A stretch of DNA of 64,000 nt, taken from positions 1,793,984 to 1,857,983 of the forward strand of contig NC_090627.1 in assembly GCF_004359215.1 (NCBI RefSeq). The letters run 5' to 3'. This DNA is from Bremia lactucae. Taxonomy: Eukaryota > Oomycota > Peronosporomycetes > Peronosporales > Peronosporaceae. Positions within the stretch are counted from its first letter, which is position 1; every line of letters starts with the position of its first letter. The notes beneath the pieces were generated by a model. The model was given only the letters and a program-made list of their open reading frames with translations. It was not told where the DNA came from and did no database searches. This document shows positions 1 through 10,101 of this stretch, one piece after another. Position numbers and translations under genes: made by a program.

Positions 1-430
1 TGAGGCCTTACCGCGCAGATGCGACATAGCGTACGACACCATCCGGCTGTCGTCCTCGATGAGCTGGGCGACACCGCATTGCTCCACGGCTAAAAAAGCC
101 AGTTGACAATCGTGTGCGCCACAGTTCCATCGAACTTGGGCGGGTCCATCCGGATGGGCCTCGGCTGATGCGGTCGGGCAGAGAGCATCTCAACAGTCCT
201 TTTAATAGTCTCGCTCCGAGCCTGCTCATGCCTCAGCTCATCCTGAGTCTGAGTGACGGACTCCGCCGCAGCATGGCTCTGTCTCGGACGCGGCCCTCCG
301 CTGTCCGAGCACGAATGCCTCAAACTGCTCCAATTGAGCAACATGTTGCTCAGGAGGGCTACCCAGGAGCCTGACCAGGGCTTGTTCACCAAGTCCCTGC
401 GCCATTAGCCCTGCCACCTCGCGATGATGT
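1..430 (-). pseudogene. gag fragment of a Gypsy element truncated by the window edge
   Basis: Minus-strand reading gives gag residues also found in copies D (48.0 kb) and E (28.8 kb): AAESVTQTQDELRHEQAR, then MDPPKFDG and VEQCGV-like segments. Frameshifts break it (the frames at 90-392 and 8-229 must be combined). It lies just downstream of the LTR at 531-1061 in the minus direction, as a gag should. The rest of the element is outside the window. Structural protein of the retrotransposon particle by family; non-functional as read here. Confidence 0.75.
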
Positions 431-530
431 TCGGAGAGGTGGGGAAAATGAGCCTAATATATATTGAGGCTCATCCTCACGTACACACGCAGAGACGCGG
501 GTCGTGGGAAGGATTTCTAGTGCTACCAAG

Positions 531-1061
531 TGTAGGCGGGCACGTCGTAATGCGGCCACGCTCTACTTAAGCACACACCCTAGCACAGCGAGGAAGCGGT
601 TAAACCTGCTTCTCTTGCGTGCAGTGAGGTACTTGTGGTGGGCGCGCAAGCGACTCACCCAACACACTAAGAACTCTGATAAAGTGTCGTCACGGGAGCG
701 GTAATCCGTCTCCTGGTGCGCACTTACCAAGAAGGAAGTAGTATTCAGACTGATTTATATCTAATAGAATTAAATACAAATACATTTTTTTACCAATTAA
801 AATGTTATCTCTATAGATATCATTTAATATGTATTGCGAGCGTATCTTTATAGATACCTCGCGTAACGGATGACGCTGGGCGTCATCCCTCCTAATGTGG
901 AGGCACCCATGCGCATCACATCCACAAGGGTTGGTCACAAATGTGCACCACACCCGAATGTTGGACCTAATTACTATTATTTAGTAATTGACCATCCCCT
1001 TAAGTACACCAAGTGTACTTAACGAAACTGTGTAACATTAGGGCAACTTTAGCCCGTTACA
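531..1061 (-). repeat. LTR1, 5' LTR of the left-edge Gypsy element
   Basis: Reverse-oriented copy of the LTR seen at 47303-47831. Its start (TGTAACGGGC on the minus strand) is at 1061 and its end (CCTACA) at 531. Immediately inside, at about 511-528, is the complement of TGGTAGCAC, a candidate primer binding site pairing with a tRNA CCA end. Length 531 bp against 529 bp for the copy at 47.3 kb. Confidence 0.85.
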
Positions 1062-1433
1062 TTTGGTGCCTCGCCTCACTCTACGTAACTAGTACGTGCA
1101 GGGGGGAAGACTCTCTTTAAAACACTTGCTTTAAAGAGGGATAATTAAAAACTGTATTATTATAATTCAGTTCTTCTTGTCTATCTACTTAATATTAACT
1201 TGATTAGAAAGTAATATAAAGCATGTACTAAAAGTCTTATCTGTCTTTCTCTATGCGCGCGCCAGCGTTGACTGGACTGCGGAGAAAGTAGATATAATGG
1301 CCTGTAACTACCAATGGATACGCTTTTAGAATATTACCATATTAAGTAATATTCTCCAAATTTTATCTACCTTTTAGATTATATATTAATTTAAAACCTT
1401 TAATTGTTAATTTCAAGTAACGATACCGTTACA
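1062..1433 (-). repeat. LTR3 fragment, interrupted by the left-edge element
   Basis: Similar along its length to 38650-39019, including the GCGCGC-CAGCG-TGACTGGAC segment and the TAATATATTAATT stretch. It ends at 1433 with CCGTTACA, the reverse complement of an LTR start. It lacks roughly 70 bp of its other end, where the LTR1 element begins at once, so that element probably inserted into this LTR. Confidence 0.7.
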
Positions 1434-2039
1434 CTTAACAAGAAAATGCTTCGCAAAGACAACACCTAGTAAGTCTCGAATTACAGTGGTAGACCTTTTC
1501 GCAAAGCCAACATGCCCTCTTTACGAATCACTTAAATAACGCAGTGATAAGCACCTCGGTACTGCCGTCTCTCTAATCGGTTCTCAAGCTGCATTTGCAA
1601 TCGATTTCGTACGAGCTCTCCAGTTTACCACCAGGATGGCATTGGCACCACCATCTATCTCTCCAGCAATTAAAGACAATACTGTTGGGATGAGCACAGG
1701 TTGAAGCAGTGGAATGAAAGGAAGCACGTTATTACGAAGCGTGGACGATGTGGTAAAGATGATGGCTTTGTACACTCCCTGACTTTAGAATGGAGTAAGA
1801 AGCCTTAAACAAGCCACGCGTCGTCTCTCTCTGGACGGTTCGCTGGATGCAATGAAAGAAGCAGCGGGAGTGCGCTGGGAACACCTGCAGCCGCTGACAA
1901 GTAGTATCAAACAAATGACGAACTGCCACGCTTGTTATGCCTGAGACGGAGCCAGCGAGCACGAAGAGTCGAACATGCTTTGAGAAACTTGACATTAAGG
2001 ACTTTTATTAGATTTAAAAGTAATTAATCACAAAAAATG
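1434..2039. other. no recognisable feature
   Basis: Only short ORFs occur here (for example 1732-1995 minus, 87 codons). I see no domain, LTR or RNA gene. Confidence 0.5.
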
Positions 2040-2315
2040 CTCTTAGAAGCGTGAGGAAGCGTAAGAAAACTCGCCACAGGGCTTAAAAAAAGAACTTTGC
2101 CATTGCCTATACTCCATACGCGAATCTGAATGGTCTCGCACAGAAATCGAATTGAAGCGTTCGGCGACGTCATCACAGAAATGCTTGTGCACTGCACGAC
2201 TAGCCTCGCCAATGGAGCATAGACCATGGGGAACAGGCTGCTTGTAATTGACACTCGGGGCTACGTCTGGGTCAATGTGCAACGAATTGTAATCACCTAA
2301 GAGGCGGTAGATTTA
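2040..2315 (-). pseudogene. MaoC-like / 2-enoyl-CoA hydratase 2 remnant
   Basis: The minus-strand reading contains YRLLGDYNSLHIDPDVA followed about 12 residues later by HGLCSIGEASRAV. This is the hydratase-2 signature (GDxNPLHxDP, then LHGLC) of MaoC hot-dog enzymes, including the hydratase part of peroxisomal multifunctional beta-oxidation proteins. The Asp and His of the motif are present. After NSISVR the homology continues in another frame as ETIQIRVW, corresponding to the PGET strand of the fold, so there is a frameshift. A stop lies just upstream of YRLL. No other exon is found; it is a short relic of a once coding gene. The family match is by motif only. Confidence 0.7.
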
Positions 2316-2637
2316 CGCTTGTGAGGCGATGTCTGAAATTCATCGAAAATATTCGGCTGACGCATGGGAATCTGCACGCGAGGCGGAAGCTTGCGACTTT
2401 GTAGTGGCCATGGTGGCATTATCTTTGCCGCAAATCGAGCAATTTTTAGTCCCTGGTGAGTATAGTTGCCCGTATCCCTTCTCGATGCTCATAACGGGCA
2501 AATGCGCCGAGAATGAGTTGGCAGCCGAAGCTAAGGAGCTTCCGAAGTATATTTTGGACCAGTTGCGCATGTGAATTTAATTACATAGTCGACAATGTTT
2601 AAATGAATGATCTTTACTCATCCTTTATACTTGCATG

Positions 2638-2978
2638 TATGATCGTTCGGACGAGACGTCGCCAATTCTTCTTGCAGTTGGTGGCAAAGTACGTGGCAAT
2701 ACTATATAGCACAAGGAGATCGGTGTTCATGGATGCACATTGCTATAGACTCTCGACGTGACTTTAGGTGCCAAATTCTATGGCAAGGGCAAATCCTACC
2801 GCATGTTTGCGGCAACAGTACGGCAGACTCATTTCTGATTTCTGGAAATGAAGTGTATAAAACGCGATTGATCGGATTACTTTCGGTTTTGCAGGCCTGC
2901 ACACGCACTTGGGTACGTGGCTCGCTCATATCATTCACGAGCAATTTGATAATGGAGATTGATATTTACCGACGGTAG
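2638..2978 (+). pseudogene. cytochrome b5-like MAPR (progesterone-receptor-membrane-component family) fragment
   Basis: Three exon-like blocks join with canonical introns. Block 1 (2638-2688) reads YDRSDETSPILLAVGGK. The intron 2689-2748 runs GTACGT to TATAG. Block 2 (2749-2817) reads LDVTLGAKFYGKGKSY. A second possible intron, 2818-2894, runs GTACGG to TGCAG. Block 3 reads ACTRTWVRGSL and then stops at 2978. The order YDGSD, ILLAV-G-K, DVT-G-KFYG, Y-FA is the heme/steroid-binding core of membrane-associated progesterone receptor and neuferricin proteins. The usual FAGRDA is degenerate (FAATAC) and neither a start nor the C-terminal part is found. I call it a partial, probably dead gene; a functional 5' exon further upstream cannot be excluded. 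Confidence 0.6.
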
Positions 2979-3529
2979 GTGTGTTGAAATATAGGACATT
3001 CATGCGAGCGACACATTAGTGTGACTCCTTTACGACCTCAAGACCGACAGCAAGTGCTGCAAACGTGGCTTCGACTTGCTCCAAACTATCCGAGCGCTGT
3101 TTTCGTGGCTTGTTGCGCCGACTTCGCCAAGGTTTGTAGGAAGGAGTTAACAGCGGTTACGTTTAAATCAATTGAAATGTCAAATTAGCGACTATGAATG
3201 AAAGAATTATTATTGAATGGTAAAAACAGCGTAGACGCCTAAGCAAAGTAATGTCAAGTTATCACTCGTCGCAGCAAGACAGATGAGAATCTATAGGAAT
3301 GTCAACTCTCGGACCTGCACACACAAGTAAAATTAGTGTAAGAAGACGTTTTCCAATTTCTTTTCGACTGATTGCACTTCCTTTTGGGTACTATTCGTAG
3401 AAAAACGTGTTGGTTTTCAGAGCTCTTTCAGCTTTTTCTCATTAAAGTCCGAGACGTCGTAGAACGATTGCCTTAGCACTTATTGGATTCGCTTATTGCC
3501 AGTAAATGTTGTCAGTAGTGCGTACATCA

Positions 3530-5760
3530 GTTTTGAGAGCGAGTCAAAGAGAGTATTGGGACACTTTATAGCAAGTGCTTCAATAAGACGATTGGTCCAT
3601 ATTTGGTTTCTATAGCATCCAGTACACTAGCGTTAATCGTTGAAGTAAATAAATCGAACTTGAACGCGCTTTCGTTCAGCAAAAAGATTAAGAATATACA
3701 ATTGCATTCGTCAAGGGACGATCCTGATTGCCCATGCAGGCTAAGCTGAGTTAAAAAAGGAATGGAAATTCGGCAGTACAGAGGACTGCAGCAGGCCATA
3801 GGTGCAGAAAGCGGCAAGACAATTCAAGGAATGAACGCAGTACCTCTGGTGAAGCGATTAAAAAAATGAAGTGTGAAAAATTAATAAGGCCGATTGACTC
3901 AATGCACCCATTAAACCACAAAAAAACTCTCGACAATCTCAGCGCTTGCATCCTTCGCAAATACATCAACAGCTACAGAAGCACACTCGGGCGACAAACC
4001 GTCGCTGCTCAAACACTCGTACAATTGAAGTCGCAATGCCACCAAGCTCAGGTGCCATGTCCTGCATGAGAGTCTGCAAACACCATCCATACAGCACAAA
4101 CAACGATGTAATCACTGCCTCATTGGCTTCAAATCGTTGTGTATGGGATTCAAGTGAGTTTAAATTAGCTTTACGATCCACAAAACGCATCACCTTCCCA
4201 AACACCTGTAGTTCGCTGCAAACAATACTAGCTACAGCCACATCATGGGCCCCTGTTTCTTCCAACGCTTGATCTAAACGGGTCAACGAGTCAGAAAGCA
4301 CAGTCTTTATAATTATCAAGCAATGAGGCGAGACAGCCGCGCCGCGGACATGTCCCTCTTTAACATATAATCGATCCTCGATCGGCATCATTTCGTGGTT
4401 AAGCAAATCAAATTGCTGAACGCTAGCCACAAGGATGTTAGGATGCATTTCAGCAAGACAATTGGGGCAGCTTGTTAACACTTGCGTAAAACTCTTGGCA
4501 GCATTTAAACCACTTGCATCAAATCCGAGCGCATTCGTTGTAATACAGCTCCGATTACCAAGACCTTTTCATTGATCCAGGCACTAAACTGGCCCAGTAG
4601 CCGAGAGGCTGTCGCAATCACCAGTGTGTGCGTGTTTAATGTTGTTGACAAAACAGTTAATATCATTTAAAGCATCATGTTCTCAAGCTCTGGGGTGTGA
4701 GTAGAAAGCTTTTTCTTGATTTCATCAGCAGCTAAAGAAACAGCAAAATTGCAACTTCAATACTCTGTCAATCACTTGGTCGTGTCGTCACAAACAGAGA
4801 AAGTAAATGAGCAAGATATTGCTCTTTTAGAAGCGACAAAATCGATATGAAGACTTCCGTGACACCATGGAGGCCTTTTCGAAAAGCTCTGAGGTCGTCG
4901 AGCTCCAATGCATCCATTTCCTCTGCACTTCCTGATGGAAACTGGCATAGCTTCAGCATGACTTTAAAAAGCTGTACAAATGCATCATGTTGCAAAGAAA
5001 CGAGCTCGCCCCGCGACAAGTCCATTTTGAACGACCATTCAGAACTCAAAGTGAGCGACCAATTTGCCAGCGTGGGATGAGAGCCCAGGTATAATATGAA
5101 TTCACCTAGAGCTTGAGACTCCTGAGGATTCTCTTCCCCAACAAAATGCTGAAATGACATCTGTAAGCGCATAGCTCACTTCGTCTTCTTTGGCAGCAAC
5201 TACATTTTGACAAGTATTTTGTGTCTTAAGCAGCTTTTTAGCTACAAAACACAAGGTCTCTTCTAAGTGAGCAGGAATCGGATATGAAGCGACTCCAATA
5301 AATTTTGTTAAGACTTAGCACATACGCGTATAGAAGGCTTCCAAAAGCATAGCTTTTCCTAAGCAAACAATGACGCAAGGGATAGACCTGCTCGTCCAAC
5401 CCACTCATTTTAAGGACATTGAAGCTTTCCCATGAAGACTAGCCACGCGTGCATTCTGATTTATTTTAGTGAGCACGATTTTACCAATTAAAGCTACCAT
5501 TTCTCCGCTCAGCGCATTAAGATGCATTTCCATTGCATCTTTATCAATAAAAGCATCGTCCACCTCCTTACATACAGAGCGAGAAAAGATCAGCAAAAAC
5601 GCAAGTTTTCCAGCATCTCCAGAAATTGAGGAACTAGCCAGCAATTGCGACAGATGGGCAACTCGAACTCGTCGGAACCAAATAGCGGCCATTCTAAAGT
5701 GTTGGCATTTTTGTCGTGATGTAAAAAACATAATTTTGCGATTTTAAGGTCTAAAATCTT
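3530..5760 (-). pseudogene. transportin-3 / Mtr10-like nuclear import receptor, decayed
   Basis: Minus-strand frames at 5405-5731, 4768-5172, 3966-4481 and 3566-3969 follow one another in the order of an importin-beta HEAT-repeat protein. The 4768-5172 part has LELDDLRAFRKGLHGVTEVF, like the DFxEFR segment of TNPO3. The 3966-4481 part has LLNHEMM...YVKEGHVRGAA (a helix resembling SPEAAVGLLKGTA) and APELGGIATSIVRVFEQRRF, like [21 protein letters not shown]. A later frame has SPEVLRSFLELSCRFLHLWP, like VDDLFRLATRFIQRSP. Many stops and frameshifts separate these blocks. TNPO3/Mtr10 imports SR-type splicing proteins; this copy cannot. It lies head to head with the effector at 5806. Assigned from remembered family patterns, not by alignment. 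Confidence 0.6.
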
Positions 5761-5805
5761 GGTTTTTGTAAATTGCAAATTGAATTCATCGCCACCACTA
5801 AAGCA

Positions 5806-7695
5806 ATGGTCAAAGCGCGTTGGGGCTCGTTCATACTGATATGCAGTCTCGCTCTGCATGCATGCAACGAGGCTGTACGGGTGCGAGGGATGTCGGTATC
5901 CTACGCTGTCAATGAGTCAACAAAAGGGGAGGAATCAAGGAGCCACTTTGAGGAAAGGGCTCCAGGTGACATGAATTCAATTAGCGAGATACTCCAAACT
6001 GCTCTATCAAATATTCAAAGCGGTCTCAACGGTCAGCTCGTCAAAAATGAGATTGAGTTTGTCAACTTAATTAAAGATGCCTTGCATGATTGGGTGATGG
6101 GGACCAAAATATCCTTATTTGATGATTGGAGGGTGGGGACCAAAAATTCTGCCTCGAAAGCCGAAATCGAAGAGATGTACCAACAATCTGTGCAACTGTT
6201 TAATGCATTCAAAGCTCAATTCTCTGAATTTGATCGAGCTCGCATCATCGCTACGAGTTTGAATGTTCGAGCTGGTAGACTTGTTATTGATCAACACATA
6301 AAAGATATGTGGGAACTTTTGATGGAAGAATGGAAGGCGAAATCGCAAGAACAAGTGTACAATATGTTAAGGCTTGACGCGACACACTCCGACTTTTTGA
6401 CGAGTTCGATGTTCCAGCTTTTTGTCAAGTTTCTTGATAAATACCATAATAAGAACTACAATATCCTGCGTGACAAGCTGATGGAGGCCTACGTGGATAA
6501 TAGACAAATGTTGCTTGATCGTCTTAAAAACGTTAAGGGTATTGGTAAAACGTTGTTGGGCATGATACCACGTAAGTATTGGGACAGCCCTACTTTTTAC
6601 CCGGCAATTTTGCAATTGGGGAGGTTTGAACTTGTTCACCTCTCGGTTAAGGAGCTTGTGCGATCTCCTTCTCTAGAAGCATGGTGTTTTCTAGCAGAAA
6701 GTAATGGGGAGAAACCGTATCGCATCTTGGTTGATAAGTTGCTTGTTGAGAGAGATAATTTAGAGTTCACGAAAGAGCTTGAAGCAGCATTGAAAGAAGA
6801 ACCGTCTGGAAATTTATACGGGAAACTTAAGCAATTGGAAAATGCGCTATTTCAGCACTGGATGGATGTTGTAAAGTTTACACCAATTGAATTTGAAAAG
6901 TTTTTGCTGCTTGACACTGTCAAAGAAGACGCATTCTTCAGAACGCCGCTTAGTTGGATCTATCTGTCATACATTAATTATCGTGGTTTCAATGTGAAAA
7001 ATACCATTCTGCAGAAGTTGGAAACAAAATATGGAGGGGTGCGTCAAGTGATAGATGTAGCAAAAGAGATTGATCCCCGAATTGCGTCGATGGTGATAAC
7101 TATGTATTACAGACACTGGAAAAATTTAAAAAATGCGCTCATGGATCTCAATCTCATGGATCTAAATCTCACTTTAGGCGTGCTAAATGGTCGGTGGGTT
7201 GCACACTGGATAGAGTTTGTATTTGAATCCAAAAAGACCCAAGACCCCATAAATTACGTGATCAGCTTTGCTAAAAGAAAATACTCGGAGCAAGGAGCAG
7301 CGGTTTTGCTAATAAGTGCAATTGAAAAAGCGCCAACGATAATCGTCAAAGAGCTGGTGTTGAGTGTTTTTTTAGAGTACATGAAACAAACGCCCGCGAA
7401 AAACGTATTGGCAGGCTTAGGGCTCGACCAAGCTGGCGATAACCTTTTTAGTACCCGGAATATCATTTATTGGATCATAGGTACCAAGCCGTGGAATGAA
7501 GCAAGGCTTAAATTTGATCCGTTCAGGGACTTCTACACGGAAGACAAACTTTTGAAATTATCATCGAGCGCAAGCACTGCAGCTAATTCTGTCGCAGCTG
7601 TAAAATCCTTTGCTGATGAAATGATTCAATATTTGGAGGCTCTCAGCGTAGAGCCTCCAAACAAACGTCTGCGCACGTCAGCGCACACTCCGTGA
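5806..7695 (+). CDS. secreted EER/WY-type effector candidate (no RXLR)
   Basis: 629 codons, one exon. The open frame extends upstream to a TTG at 5773, but the first ATG is at 5806 and is directly followed by a signal peptide (MVKARWGSFILICSLALHAC). No RXLR is present; an EER sits at residues 49-51 (SHFEERAPGD), at the usual distance from the signal peptide. The rest is helical with several WY/LWY-like units: a W-x(many)-LRLD...SSMFQLFVKFLDKY block near residues 180-220, and HWMDVV...FRTPLSWIYLSYINYRGFN near 360-420, matching the W and Y helices of the WY fold. The C-terminus is basic (PPNKRLR), a possible nuclear signal. By family, such proteins enter host cells and alter immunity; the target is unknown. 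The gene is intact between a pseudogene and repeats. Confidence 0.85.
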   Translation: MVKARWGSFILICSLALHACNEAVRVRGMSVSYAVNESTKGEESRSHFEERAPGDMNSISEILQTALSNIQSGLNGQLVKNEIEFVNLIKDALHDWVMGTKISLFDDWRVGTKNSASKAEIEEMYQQSVQLFNAFKAQFSEFDRARIIATSLNVRAGRLVIDQHIKDMWELLMEEWKAKSQEQVYNMLRLDATHSDFLTSSMFQLFVKFLDKYHNKNYNILRDKLMEAYVDNRQMLLDRLKNVKGIGKTLLGMIPRKYWDSPTFYPAILQLGRFELVHLSVKELVRSPSLEAWCFLAESNGEKPYRILVDKLLVERDNLEFTKELEAALKEEPSGNLYGKLKQLENALFQHWMDVVKFTPIEFEKFLLLDTVKEDAFFRTPLSWIYLSYINYRGFNVKNTILQKLETKYGGVRQVIDVAKEIDPRIASMVITMYYRHWKNLKNALMDLNLMDLNLTLGVLNGRWVAHWIEFVFESKKTQDPINYVISFAKRKYSEQGAAVLLISAIEKAPTIIVKELVLSVFLEYMKQTPAKNVLAGLGLDQAGDNLFSTRNIIYWIIGTKPWNEARLKFDPFRDFYTEDKLLKLSSSASTAANSVAAVKSFADEMIQYLEALSVEPPNKRLRTSAHTP

Positions 7696-8837
7696 AGAGC
7701 CAGCTTTTTTTTGGAGACCCTGAGCACGCTCGCGCCGTCCAAACATATGCTCGCTTCTGCATTTTCTACACTTTATGAAAGAATAAGAGTGTAATTAATT
7801 GCCTAAAATTAAATACACGTATTTTTCTTGCGAAGTTGGTGTACGATTTAAAGTGTCTCGAAAATTGACAAATGACTTAACTAAGCGCATTCGGCCATCA
7901 GCAGCCTCTATTTTGCTACCGTTCGGTGTTTTTGAGCTTCAATTTGCGCAGATCAATCCCTTTAGTCGGACGTAAGTCTTTTATTACAAGTACTTACACA
8001 GGAGGAAGGATTTTTGCAAGATTGAGGCCGACCAAAATGCCCAACATGGACGTCAATTCAAGCAAATCCAAGGTTTCATGAGCTATATTCATTCATTGTT
8101 CGTTAGAAAAGCTCGGAGGCAGTCGCAAATTTGCGGAAAAGACCTACGCTTCGTGAAATGTTGCGGCTTCCGAGTGATTGATTTCTCACAATACGCGGCA
8201 ATTCGATGAAATTTCGACAGGTTCTTCAGCTCAATATTCACAATATTCTCACCAGGCGTATATTCTTTCACCGTAAGGCTTTCTTACTTTTCAACGCAAT
8301 TACCATGAAAGTATGCTGTAGTGTCCGATTCCTGCAAATGCAAAAGTCGGAGCAGAGATCGTTCGCAAAAGGGCTTGGACTCATTGACGAGATTTCCAGC
8401 TAGCAGTCGGTACAATAAATACTTTAATCTATCCAAACACGCTATCACGGAGATCAATTGTGTGGATGTATAGGCAGTGGCCAATACATTTAAGCAGTCG
8501 GCACGAATTAATGCCAGCCACAAGGTTGAACATTCTCGGAAGGAACGCGGGCGAAGAGGAGAAGTGCACACACAAACGGCAAGAAAAAGTTTGGAAAATA
8601 TCCAACAGACCGGCATATTGGTGCAAAATGCCTCGAATTGCTCCTTCCTATTCTCCAGGAGCTCACTTTCTTCACGACGACTCTTCTCTATAGCGCGGTG
8701 CTTAGCAACGCCACCTTAAAAAGGCACCCATCCCGGATCACAATGCAAGCTCTAATGCTTCGTGATAAATAGTGTAAGTTACAAAAAACTAAATTGTAAA
8801 AATATTCTAGAAGATTTTGAAAGCCGTGTTATATAGT
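7696..8837. other. AT-rich intergenic DNA after the effector; nothing recognised
   Basis: Short overlapping ORFs only (largest 8284-8616 minus). No retroelement motif, splice-joined gene or RNA structure was recognised. Confidence 0.5.
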
Positions 8838-10080
8838 GTAACGGGCTTAAGTTGCCCTAATGAAACACAGTCCCCGTTCAGTACACTTGGTGTACTTAAG
8901 GGGATTGTAGCGGAGCTACCTCGCTCCTAGAGTCAGAGGAAGACTTTCAGACTGAGCGAGTCACTTGGTTCTATTGAACTAACGGGTTTAACGACTCAAG
9001 GAGTCGTACAAGCTTTTAAAGCTTAAGGAATCCTAGTTCAAAAAATTTAGGGGCTCATAGGACCAAGTGGAAACTAGTGCCCAAGAGGATATACCTTAGA
9101 AAGGCTTCTATCTCTTTCACATTATTGCGCAAGCCTCAGGAAAGCACTTAACGCTTTAAGATCAAAACGGGAACTGCACTATATTTAATTATTTAAATCT
9201 AAAAACCCTACCCTAGCTAAATTTTAAAATAGATTTTGGCCGCCAAATTTATATCTGGCGGCGACCACATTTGCTGCCCATAATAAATGGGAATTAAGTA
9301 ACTAACTAGTTTAAATTAGGTAAAAGGGTATTTTACCCATAAAGTCAATGAAACACAACAACGGTTCTCCGACCGATGTGTGCCCCATTACACCCTCCCC
9401 CACCAGACTGTTGACACTGAGTGACAACATTCGCTTCATTTCCTCTTTGAGGTTAAAACCTCAACAGCTAACCGTTCGGTTGTGTTTTTCATTCCTTTGT
9501 CTCATGACAATCAAGCGTGAGTCACAGACTCTTAGCACCTCCCTCGACGATGAGAGAATGGTGGCGATCTCCTTCGGCGTCCTCGCCGGGTCACCAGAGA
9601 TCCAGATGGCCAAGCTATAACCCGCTATCACTTTGAGACGCTCGTCCGCACTAAGCGGAGTGAATCTATATTAACTATGAGCTTTAGCTTTCGCTATCTC
9701 GGCAGCTCGACGACGAGCTCTTTCCTCTATGAGGATTACCTGCTCTTTCTCTGCATCGAGGGATTTGTAATGATGTTGGATTCAGGGTCCCTTGTCCTGC
9801 TCAATGCAATTAAGACAATAGCGTCACCTCGTTCTGGGAACGAATTCGGGACCCGCCGACGTTCATCCGGAGGAGAAGGCGTGAGCGAACGACTCTCTTT
9901 CTCCTCCTCCTCTGATTAAGAGTGACTTTCAAAGTCCAATACCTTACGCCAAAGGTAATGACGTGAAGCCAGTATTTGACGCGTTTACGTGATCAATCCC
10001 GTGGGGCTTCGGTGACCTCCATGAGGAAAATTCCGAGCGTTTTGTTTTCAAACGAAACAAGGAGTGGAAACGAAGTCTCA
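8838..10080 (+). repeat. composite repeat: LTR1-like start plus fragments shared with element D
   Basis: 8838-8905 begins TGTAACGGGCT and carries AGTACACTTGGTGTACTTAAGGGG, as in the LTR1 copies. 8950-9040 matches the reverse complement of about 42780-42860. 9348-9558 matches the reverse complement of about 53773-53970, while 9735-9945 matches 53555-53773 in the same orientation. Conserved peptides are TLSDNIRF and TIKRESQ on the plus strand, and SPPDERRR and ESNIITN on the minus strand. In element D both parts read on one strand, so one of the two copies is rearranged. Confidence 0.6.
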
Positions 10081-10101
10081 TTTGAGAACTGGGTCCACTG
10101 A

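Noticed and set aside
5773..5805. Upstream extension of the effector ORF
   Set aside because: It begins at TTG; the first ATG at 5806 sits directly before the signal peptide.
9348..9919. Plus ORFs of 80-90 codons as host genes
   Set aside because: Repeated at 53.5-54.0 kb within element D; part of repeat DNA.
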